From NCBI RefSeq assembly GCF_032813545.1, contig NZ_CP136520.1, positions 242,001-306,000 on the forward strand: a stretch of DNA of 64,000 nucleotides, written 5' to 3'. Shown here piece by piece: positions 40,601 to 47,500 of the stretch. The first letter of the stretch is position 1. The number at the start of each line of letters is the position of its first letter. This DNA comes from Nodosilinea sp. E11 (GTDB taxonomy: Bacteria; Cyanobacteriota; Cyanobacteriia; Phormidesmidales; Phormidesmidaceae). A program made the translations under genes and the position numbers. The notes under the pieces are model-generated. The model was given only the letters and a program-made list of their open reading frames with translations. It did no database searches and was not told where the DNA came from.

Positions 40601-41078
40601 AGAACCTGCCGTTCTCAAAGCCTGGCAGGGAGTACTGCGTCAATTCAACCTATTTCAGTTCCTACCTTTTAGCTATGTGCTCACAGACAGTAGCGCTACC
40701 ACCATCCGGCCCGAGCTAGAGCATCTCATGCCCGCTTCCCCAGCCCCCCAATCAGCCCACCTGGTACTCGGAGCGCAGTGGCAGCAGATTGCAGAATTCA
40801 CCGACCCAGCGGTTCATCCCTTACTGGAGCCCATGGCGCAGCACCACTTGCCCATCCCAGAACCTGGCTATGAGCTAGAAGACGAGGATGGCTCCGCGCT
40901 CACCGCCCCGGCAGAACTGGCCTGGCCGGAGTTCCAAATCGCCCTGCTGCTGGACGAGAGTGATCTGACCAGCTTTACCACCCAGGGTTGGAAGGCCTAT
41001 TGCCTCGCCAATATCCAGGCCAACCCCAACCGCTTTTTTAAACAGTTCCAAACGCTCAGGGAGGCTGCTGCATGTTAG
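34653..41078 (+). CDS. DUF1998 (MZB) superfamily-2 helicase with C-terminal nuclease-like domain
   Basis: This 2141-residue protein has DEAD/DEAH motifs in the N-terminal third: ATGTGSGKTE (96-105), VVDEIHTFDG (Asp228), GTSATLG. The second lobe contains SATSTLEMGINIGDL (~1044) and QQRIGRAGRRDG (~1075). Zinc clusters occur at ~505 (CRECGSTGWGG) and ~590 (C..C and C..C pairs). The C-terminal MZB/DUF1998 signature is YDTVPGGTGYL (~1615) with CGCEDGCYECL (~1650). In DISARM the helicase and DUF1998 parts are separate (DrmA, DrmB); in Druantia DruE they are one large chain, as here. Residues ~1768-1825 (SRADFVFW...IVIFTDGWEYH...QRMAIAQS) resemble a DUF559/Vsr-like nuclease fold, but the usual acidic residue before the DG pair is absent. 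The end overlaps the next gene by 7 bp. Confidence 0.88.
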   Translation: MIPSVIASEVRTSVEDFLKTTFRHSTHSFEGLMDRFLAEGENCFKGPYVSIALPFRSGTAGASYFPDVPMAFPPHRHQEQAFERLKAPFYKSTLIATGTGSGKTECFLMPLLDHCVQHRGEPGIKALLIYPMNALATDQAKRIAKAIHDNPKLNGYVTAGLFVGESEKEPRAVMTEDGVITDKDILRHNPPDILLTNYKMLDYLLVRPRDKPLWAGNAPDTLRYLVVDEIHTFDGAQGTDLACLIRRLKARLQTPKNHLACVGTSATLGGGDSKTAMLNYARGVFDEPFADKPFDPGVIEEDRLSPDEFLQDIIRSNGNSLSQTDLLDFLVEASGQSRPVPTLDDLPTLDPAHYHSLEDYLNAQHQLWLGQPIAKDFKGTNWRLDLGKRDGLISLPIVMRLLPLLAAGPINLTELWDQLQSKFPLPADATPAFKTAFLDSLLALMATARRSVKTHAGVLPWVNLRVQFWQRELRRMVATVEPEPRLVFADDQSADDKAKVLPVLNCRECGSTGWGGLRKQMGDRTIACDLQDFYIAYFGHSPLTTFVFPTTAQEAKEKGWDWWQLCTQCLSLNRGHGSTCTACGHDQLIPVLEPDLAREVKTKAGNTRRESHHDCPFCGAKDGLSIIGSRAASLSSVVIGTLFGSAYNSDRKLITFSDSVQDAAHRAGFFGARTFRTTLRTALAQYLDQQVNLSSSGQPLDQVVTCFQQHWRTQLGNDADYIATFMPTDMQWLGEWEALQNTGKVSPALLDFIQQRLDWEIVADVGLRSTIGRSLEQVGLCAVQIDPARLQKTVDSLLPQLQNEVGALPNLDATTVTRFLLGLLRHLRQRGGILHPEAATYIEQNGKPFLLQRRIFMPGYGPGSRLPIYLSDQSNTFEKILSKDRLTWCYQWAFKTFFDWSELSLVAEQFSLIYDLVLAELVNQQILGLQYTRNNHRVWGLLPPALHLHTASEALACDTCGDPYSSTPDELALWVGMPCRQPNCAGHYQPSSQSSLDFYKNLYRRGEVWRIFAQEHTGLLEREVRETLEDRFINGTRRSDPNLLSATSTLEMGINIGDLSSTLLCSVPPTQANYQQRIGRAGRRDGNAFVGAIANGRPHDLYFWANPLKMIAGGVETPGFYLDASAILQRQLTAYCLDCWVAQGAQPQDLPDRFSLVLEAVKKQDIARFPYNWLGYIETHQTALLTAFFELFADHITKPTQEQLSLFMEKGDQEEGGLRWRILNRLTEVVEERTRLQSQIELLRRRLKDKEDGPKSQNHDEELEELRRERSGFMDLVKKLNNKSTLNFFTDEGLLPNYAFPEAGVTLKSIIWRERMTKGDTSQGKYETFSFEYERPGAIAIGELVPSGTFYAEGRRVNIDQIDLNLSQIEEWRFCRNCSYAVSTLDEAAKRKTCPRCSDVMWSDEGRKRKMIRLRQVMATTGDRSSRIGDDRDERTPAFFTKSLLADFDPANREETYVFDDEEFPFGFEFIKTATFREVNFGEATAQGEKVEIAGDARPRHGFKVCRHCGKVQTSKTQFKQGKFQHTLSCNARNKDDDSQFADILYLFRQFGSEAIRILMPVDILNFPEKLHSFIAALQLGLKLHFQGNVDHLRVLISEEPQPNGSLRRPYLFLYDTVPGGTGYLKQLLRNTDDFMAVLEKALQVAETCGCEDGCYECLFAYRNSFDQDKTSRTAAVSILKAILSRKDALKPSDTSLSGVKLNALFDSVLEQRFVEALRRYRYREEPTIVRSEVINGKAGYFVKIGDQAWNVEPQVNLGPAQGVAVPSRADFVFWPAKNVGQLKPIVIFTDGWEYHCDRIGQDFLQRMAIAQSDQFHVWSLSWADVEAQFNPQENTAINLLQMGINDQFQHNSLKLFDHYGCPSLHKLSLESSFVWLTHYLANPDDAQWTAFALVRTYAHIEPKLTPEQGWGDEVRSLLGHDLTALAQVDSPNRRFGQFQWHSIDGVPLVKSYLSLDPSRHAQKDPQSVFALTWLDDRDRHTGEPAVLKAWQGVLRQFNLFQFLPFSYVLTDSSATTIRPELEHLMPASPAPQSAHLVLGAQWQQIAEFTDPAVHPLLEPMAQHHLPIPEPGYELEDEDGSALTAPAELAWPEFQIALLLDESDLTSFTTQGWKAYCLANIQANPNRFFKQFQTLREAAAC

Positions 41079-43204
41079 ACCACGCCGTTCGATTAGTCAT
41101 GTCCATCGACTTTCTCGATGCCTTCAGCCAGCTCCCTAAGCAGATCCAGGGTAAGACCTCGGCCTTCATCCAAAAATTCAAGCAAACCCCTACCAGTTCG
41201 GGCCTCAACTACGAGTCGATTCAGAATGCTACCGACCCCAACCTCAAGTCTCTGCGGGTCGACCAAACCTATCGCGCCATTGTTCGCAAGCCCGACTCTG
41301 GCAATGCCTACCTGTTGCTCTGGGTCGATAAGCATGATGACGCCTATGCCTGGGCACAGCGAAAAGTTTGTAAGGTGAACCCTGAATCGGGAGCCTTACA
41401 AATCATTGACGTTGAAGCCGCCTCTGCCCTGGAAAGTGAGCTATCCACCCACAAACAGCCCCAGGTCAAGGGACGGTTTGATGAGGTTCGCGATCGCCAC
41501 CTGGTACGCCTGGGGGTGCCCGAAGAACTGCTGGGGGCGGTACGGGCCGTCGTCACCGATGCTGATGTGGATAAGCTGCTGCCTCGCCTGCCGGAAGAAG
41601 CCGCTGATGCCCTATTAATGCTGGCTTCCGGCTATGCCATTGAAGACGTGCTGACCCTGCAAGACAAACAGCAGGAGAAAACCGTAGACCCCAACGACAT
41701 CGAGCGTGCCCTAGAGCAGGCTGACAGCCTGCGTCGGTTCCATGTCATCACGGACGATGACGAACTGCTAGAGATGCTGGCCGCTCCCCTCGATAAGTGG
41801 CGGGTCTTTCTCCATCCTAGCCAGCGGCGACTGATCAACCGCGACTGGAATGGCCCCGTTCGGGTGCTTGGAGGGGCAGGCACCGGCAAAACTGTGGTGG
41901 CTATGCACCGGGCCAAGTGGCTGGCGGAACATCGCTTCACCGACGCCAATGACCGCATCCTCTTCACCACCTTTACTCGCAACCTGGCCACCGATATCGA
42001 AGCCAACCTGCGCAAAATCTGTTCCCCCGAAGTGATGCGCCGCATTAAGGTAGAGAATCTCGACAGTTGGGTGGCAGCCTTTCTCAAGGCGGAGGGGGCA
42101 CCGACTCGCATTGTCTACGGCAATGAACTAGATGACCTTTGGCAGCAGGTCTTTGCCGTGGGCATCGACCACCCCGAGGCCTTTTACAAAGACGAATGGC
42201 AGCAGGTCATTCAGCCCCAGAACATTACCAGCCCTCAGGAGTATTTCAAAGCCTCCCGTGTGGGACGCGGTACCCGTCTTAACCGGATGCAGCGGGCGGC
42301 TGTATGGCCTGTATTTGAAGAGTTCCGCGCCCTGATGAAGCAGAAGGGCCTGAAGGATCGCGAAGATGCCATGTACGATGCCTGTAGCTTGCTGAAGAAT
42401 AAGCCAGAGGGCGATCGCCCCTTCCAGGCCGTCATCGTCGATGAAGCCCAAGACATGGGACCGGCGGATTTTTCCCTGATTCGGGCCTTGGTGCCCGCCA
42501 ACTCCACCAGCAACGACATTTTCATCGTTGGCGACCCCCACCAGCGCATCTATGGCCGCAAAGTCACCCTCAGCCACTGCGGCATTGAGGTACGCGGGCG
42601 CTCCCGCAAACTCCGCCTCAACTATCGCACTACCGATGAGACCCGCAAGTGGGCCACGGCCCTCCTCTCTGGTCTCACCATGGATGATCTCGACGGCGGG
42701 CGCGACGACCTCACTGACTACCGCTCTCTCATGCACGGCGATGCCCCGTGGGTGCAAGGCTTCGACACCTTCCCCCAAGAGGTAGAGTTCATCCACAGCC
42801 AGCTCCAAACGTTAGACCAAGGCGATGTGCCGCTCTCTACCGTCTGCATTGTGGTGCGCAGTAACTCCCTCGCCAAAAACTACGAGTCTCAGCTTAAACA
42901 CCTGGGCCTTCAGACTCGCCCCATTAGCCGCAGCGAGGCGGATAATCCGGCCCTACCTGGCGTTCGCATCGCTACTATGCACCGGGTCAAGGGGCTTCAG
43001 TTTGAGCATGTTTTTCTGGCGGGCCTCACCCAAGATCAGATGCCGCCCCAGAGTGCGATTTCTATGGCAGCGGACAAGGCTGCCCAAAATGCCGTCCTCA
43101 AAGCGGAACGGTGCTTGCTGCATGTATCGGCGACTCGGGCGAAGAAGGGAGTTTTTGTGACCTACCACGGACAGCCGAGTGATTTGTTGCCACTTGGCCA
43201 GTAG
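41072..43204 (+). CDS. RelE-like domain fused to UvrD-type helicase
   Basis: This 710-residue protein starts inside the last codons of the DUF1998 helicase gene (7-bp overlap). Residues 1-~115 read like a RelE/ParE-fold toxin: FLDAFSQLPKQIQGKTSAFIQKF, then SLRVDQTYRAIVRK and LLLWVDKHDDAYAWAQRK. The helicase follows: Walker A LGGAGTGKT (~267-275), VIVDEAQDM (Asp457), VGDPHQRIYG, LRLNYRTTDETR, RIATMHRVKGLQFEHV and HVSATRAKKGVFV, all motifs of superfamily 1A. Such RelE-UvrD fusions occur in bacterial defence regions. Whether the RelE part cuts RNA here or only binds a partner is not clear. It closes the seven-gene array by overlap and spacing. Confidence 0.85.
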   Translation: MLDHAVRLVMSIDFLDAFSQLPKQIQGKTSAFIQKFKQTPTSSGLNYESIQNATDPNLKSLRVDQTYRAIVRKPDSGNAYLLLWVDKHDDAYAWAQRKVCKVNPESGALQIIDVEAASALESELSTHKQPQVKGRFDEVRDRHLVRLGVPEELLGAVRAVVTDADVDKLLPRLPEEAADALLMLASGYAIEDVLTLQDKQQEKTVDPNDIERALEQADSLRRFHVITDDDELLEMLAAPLDKWRVFLHPSQRRLINRDWNGPVRVLGGAGTGKTVVAMHRAKWLAEHRFTDANDRILFTTFTRNLATDIEANLRKICSPEVMRRIKVENLDSWVAAFLKAEGAPTRIVYGNELDDLWQQVFAVGIDHPEAFYKDEWQQVIQPQNITSPQEYFKASRVGRGTRLNRMQRAAVWPVFEEFRALMKQKGLKDREDAMYDACSLLKNKPEGDRPFQAVIVDEAQDMGPADFSLIRALVPANSTSNDIFIVGDPHQRIYGRKVTLSHCGIEVRGRSRKLRLNYRTTDETRKWATALLSGLTMDDLDGGRDDLTDYRSLMHGDAPWVQGFDTFPQEVEFIHSQLQTLDQGDVPLSTVCIVVRSNSLAKNYESQLKHLGLQTRPISRSEADNPALPGVRIATMHRVKGLQFEHVFLAGLTQDQMPPQSAISMAADKAAQNAVLKAERCLLHVSATRAKKGVFVTYHGQPSDLLPLGQ

Positions 43205-43206
43205 TT

Positions 43207-43590
43207 ATGCCACTTTTGGAAAAATATAACCAGGGTCGGGGAGACGAAAGCATGAACGACCAGTTTCGGGACAAGTCTGGTAACCAACCTCAAAGTGATG
43301 ACCTTGAGGAGTTGGATACTCTCCCGTCTAAATCTACCGAGGTGGAAACAAGAAAAGCAAAGACAGACGAATCAGCCTCAGATGATGAGTTTGATGACCT
43401 GGGAGTCGTGATCAACCGGGGGAATTACCAGGGACTACCCGGGTCACCATCAACAGCTATCCCCGGCAAAAAGTACATTTGCCCAATCCCAGGATGTACT
43501 ACCCAGCCCTGGTTTCGGATGGGTTTGCGGACACCGCCCCTCTGTGAGGAGCATGGGGTCATGTTGGTAGCTACCTCCAATGAGGAATAA
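43207..43590 (+). CDS. Small acidic protein with C-terminal zinc-ribbon-like motif
   Basis: This frame of up to 127 residues starts two bases after the helicase stop. An internal ATG at 43252 (MNDQFRDKSG) has a better ribosome site (ggggag, eight bases upstream) and may be the true start, giving 112 residues. Residues ~30-85 are acidic and look disordered. The end CPIPGCTTQP...PPLCEEHG carries Cys-x4-Cys and Cys-x2-His spacing, a likely single zinc site. I do not recognise the family. It lies three bases before the membrane-protein gene and probably goes with it and the CHAT protease. Confidence 0.65.
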   Translation: MPLLEKYNQGRGDESMNDQFRDKSGNQPQSDDLEELDTLPSKSTEVETRKAKTDESASDDEFDDLGVVINRGNYQGLPGSPSTAIPGKKYICPIPGCTTQPWFRMGLRTPPLCEEHGVMLVATSNEE

Positions 43591-43593
43591 GCC

Positions 43594-44520
43594 ATGACCT
43601 CGGCCAAATTTCTGGAAGGGTTTAGCGGTGGGTTAGCTGACCGCTGGCTGGGAGCTTTGTTTACTCCGGCCTTTGTCTTTTGGCTCGGGGGTGGTTTAAC
43701 GGCTCTTCAAAAATTTGGCTGGCAAGCGTTTGAAGACTTTTTTATCAATCTGCCAGAGCCCTTACCCGTTGGCTTAGGGGTGTTGGCATTGCTGGTTGTT
43801 GCAGCCTCTGGGTTTGTAGCCCAGCAATTTGAGTTTACGGTGATTCGGCTGTTGGAGGGTTATTGGCCATCCTGGTGTCGCCCTTTATCACGATATTTGG
43901 TGAAGCGACAACAACGGCGATTTAAGCAGCTTGACCAACAGTGGCAAGACTTTAATCGGCGGGGATTGGCAACACTGACGCCAGAGGAACGCCAGGAGTA
44001 CATTGAATTGGATTTGCAACTGTTGGAGTTCCCGGAACCAGGACGACTATTGCCGACGCGGTTAGGAAATATTTTGCGATCAGTAGAGGACCGCTGTGCA
44101 CTGAAGTACGGGCTGGATGCAGTGATCTGCTGGCCCCGGCTATGGGTGGTGCTGCCTGAAGAGGTTAAAGGGGAATTATCAGCAGCACGGAATATCTTGA
44201 ATTTGAATGCACGGTTATGGTTGTGGAGTGTGCTGTTCTTGCTATGGACTCCGTTGTTTTGGGTATGGTGGTCGTTGCCACTGGGGTTAGGGTCAGCATG
44301 GCTAGCACATCGATGGTTGGTTCAGACTGCGCAGGCCTATGGGGATTTGTTGGAGTCAGCGTTTGACATGTATCGATTCCAACTCTACGAGTCACTACGC
44401 TTACGATTGCCAACCAATCCGGCAGCGGAGAGGGACATGGGGAAAAGGCTAACGGAGTATTTGTGGCATGGTTCTAGTCAAGCTTTGCCGCTGTTTACAG
44501 ACCTAGACTCAGACTACTAA
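43594..44520 (+). CDS. Membrane protein associated with the TPR-CHAT gene
   Basis: This 308-residue protein has hydrophobic segments near residues 22-40 (FVFWLGGGLTAL), 57-75 (VGLGVLALLVVAASGFVA) and a broad pair at ~205-245 (LWLWSVLFLLWTPLFWVWW and the following Leu/Gly-rich segment). Between them is a ~110-residue soluble, Arg/Gln-rich part. No catalytic motif is visible. It starts three bases after the zinc-ribbon gene and ends 44 bp before the CHAT gene, so the three form an operon. I infer an inner-membrane partner: possibly the target or pore component released or activated when the CHAT protease cleaves it. The function is otherwise unknown. Confidence 0.7.
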   Translation: MTSAKFLEGFSGGLADRWLGALFTPAFVFWLGGGLTALQKFGWQAFEDFFINLPEPLPVGLGVLALLVVAASGFVAQQFEFTVIRLLEGYWPSWCRPLSRYLVKRQQRRFKQLDQQWQDFNRRGLATLTPEERQEYIELDLQLLEFPEPGRLLPTRLGNILRSVEDRCALKYGLDAVICWPRLWVVLPEEVKGELSAARNILNLNARLWLWSVLFLLWTPLFWVWWSLPLGLGSAWLAHRWLVQTAQAYGDLLESAFDMYRFQLYESLRLRLPTNPAAERDMGKRLTEYLWHGSSQALPLFTDLDSDY

Positions 44521-44564
44521 CAAATAGCGCCAACAGTTTATTACGGAGCGTCTGGAGTAATAAT

Positions 44565-47500
44565 ATGGAAACACCACCTGGCACCTATGAAGGCTTTAGC
44601 CAAGATAACCAAAAAGATATAGAAGAAAAGATTGCGCTATGTCAGAAGGCTTTGGAAGAAATTAATCGGCAGGAAGATCCTACTCTATGGTCTGCTTATC
44701 AAGCAGATTTGGGGGACAACCTGCTGATGAACTTCAAAGGAGATCGGGCGCAGCATATTGAAGATGCAATTGTGACATATCAAAGTGCTTTGCAAGAAAT
44801 TTCCCTTGAGGGCAGTCCGGCAATGTGGTTGGGGGTAATGTATGCGCTGGCCATCGCGTATAGCATGCGCATTAAGGGGGAACAAATTAACAACGGCTCA
44901 GTAGCGATGAGTACTTATCAAAGAGCTGTACGAGCAAGAGTTGAAAAGGACATTATTCCCTTTTGGCCCGAGTCAGTTATTGCTTTTGCAGCTTATAGTG
45001 CTAGGTTCTTTACACAAGTATCAGAACTGCAAAACTGGCAAGGAGAGCAAGAAGCCAGGGCTACTTGTCAGACAGATCTGGGATATTGTCTATTCGTAAG
45101 TCCAGAGGAAAACAGAGCCCAAAATATTGAAGATGCCATCAAGGTATATCACCAAGCTTTGCCAGAAATAAACCGTGAGGCTAATCCGAAGATATGGGCT
45201 GAGTCAATGGTTTCATTAGCCAATGCTTACTTTGCAAGAATTAAAGGTGATAGGGCACACAATATCGGCATAGCTATTGATGTTATCGAACAAGTTCTAC
45301 AAGTCAATGGTTTTGATACCTTATCGACACATTGGCTAGAGAATAGATTTCTTTGGGCTGCCATGCTAGCAGACCTGAGCGATAGCTTATTGACAAGTCA
45401 TCAACCTATATCGGCAAGTAGCTTTGACACTGCTATTAATGCTTACCAAAAAGCCCTCTCAGTTTTCACAGTTAAAGAGAGACCCAAAGAGTGGGCTTTG
45501 CTTAAACTGAATTTGGCAAAGGCCTACTTTAGGAGCGAACATGGTGACCCTTCACAGAACATAAAGAAGGCCATTGTTGCTTGTGAAGAAGCGCAAAAGA
45601 TTAGAATCCGTGAAACCATGCCAACAGAATGGCAGGAAGACAAGATGTTTTGGGCTGATTGTCAGGCGAAATTAGGCGGCATACTAACGATAAAAACTCA
45701 AGGTGACCGAGCAAAAAATATTGAAGATGGCATTGAGGCTTATCAAAAATCGCTGCAAGTGAGAACTCACGATAGCCTACCTGCTGAGTGGGCTAAATCA
45801 ATGTACCGGTTAGCGACCACATATAAAAAACGTATTTGTGGCGACCAACTAGAGAATATTAAGATTGCTCTTTCCATTTGTGAGCAAATCTTGCAAGTAA
45901 TGAGTCAAGACACTCTGCTTAGCAGTCAAGACAAAGAGACTTGGGTTAGCATCGTGAAGATTTTTTGGGTTGATTCACAAGAAGCATTAGGAGAGCGATT
46001 ACTCAATACTTCTCAAGGTAATCGAGAGCAAAATATTGAAGATGCCATCTTTGCTTTCAGGCAATGCCTACAAGGAACGTCGCGAGAAAAAAAACCTTTA
46101 GAATGGGCAACTGCAATGAAGGAGTTGTCGGACGCGTACCTCGCTCGGATATCTGGTGATCAGGCACAAAATGTTGAAGTTGCCCTCGATGCTATTACAC
46201 AGTGCTTAGAAGTGAGATCCCAGGAAGATGACCCTTTAGAGTGGGTGGCAGCTATGAACACGTTGGCAAGCGCTTATCTTATGCGTATTCGTGGCGACCA
46301 AGCTCAAAACCTCGAATTGGCTATTGAGACTTTTGAGACGTGTCTACGTGTAATAACAGAGGTACAAGAGAAAGGAGTTATCTATGGAACTAACGATGCC
46401 TATGGTTTCTTCGTCTGGGCTGCAGAAGACCACGAGGAGAGATCGTTTGGTTGGGCCTCCATTATGCACAACCTGGGCAATGCTTATTTTAGGCGCATAC
46501 ATGGTGACCGCGCTCAAAATACTGAGAGAGCCATCATAGCTTTGGAACAGAGTCTGCAAATCAGAACACAGGAAAAAAGGCCACTTGATTGGGCTCTCTC
46601 AACCGTTTCTCTGGCAAATGCTTACGTTTTTCGTATTCTTGGTGATCATGCTCAAAATATTGAGAAAGCTCTTGATGCTTATGAACAGGCTCTAAAGGTC
46701 ATAACAAAAGATACAAGGCCGATTGATTGGGCTGCATTGAAGCACGATATAGGGCACGCGTTAAGTAGGCGTGTCTATGGAGAGCGTGCTCAAAATATCG
46801 AGGATGCTATTGAGTCTTACGAGCAGGCACTACAAGTCATAATGCAGGAGAAAAGGCAGAAGAAAAGGCAGATTGATTGGGCCAAAACGATAGATAATAT
46901 TGGAAATGCTTACTTCCAGCGAGTTAATGATGATCGTGCTCAAAATATTGAAAAGGCGATAGCATTTCATAAACAAGCTTTACAAGCGTGGCAGAAGGAA
47001 ACGCCGAATGATTTTAATTGGGCATTATCGAAGATTAATCTTGGAATAGCCTATACTCATCGAATTCAGGGCGAGCGTGCTCAAAACATTGAAGACGCTA
47101 CAATAGCGTATTCTCAGGCCCTAGAAGTCTTTACTCCAAATACATATCCCAACCATTGTCGCCGTGCCGCCGATCTCTTTGCTGACCTCTCCGCGAGTCA
47201 GTCCAACTGGCCCAGAGCACAAGTGGCTTACAGAATAGCTCTCGACGCAAATGAAGTTCTTTACCAGTCATCCATATTTAAAGGTAGCCAGAATATTGAA
47301 CTTTTTGTTAGTCGAGACCTTTATCGTCGTGCAGCTTATGCATACGCCAAAACAGACGATTTCAAAGCTGCTATTACTACCCTTGAACAAGGGCGTGCTC
47401 GTAATCTTAGAGAAGCTCTGCAACAAGACAGCTTCAAGCTAAAGGCCGTTAGCCAAATTAATCCTCAACTCCTTGAACAATACCAAAGAGCCAGTAATAC

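Noticed and set aside
13959..43204. Canonical class 1 DISARM
   Set aside because: No phospholipase-D protein (DrmC) and no separate DrmA and DrmB; extra giant ATPase, DUF262-HNH and UvrD genes are present. The array is related to DISARM but not the described set.
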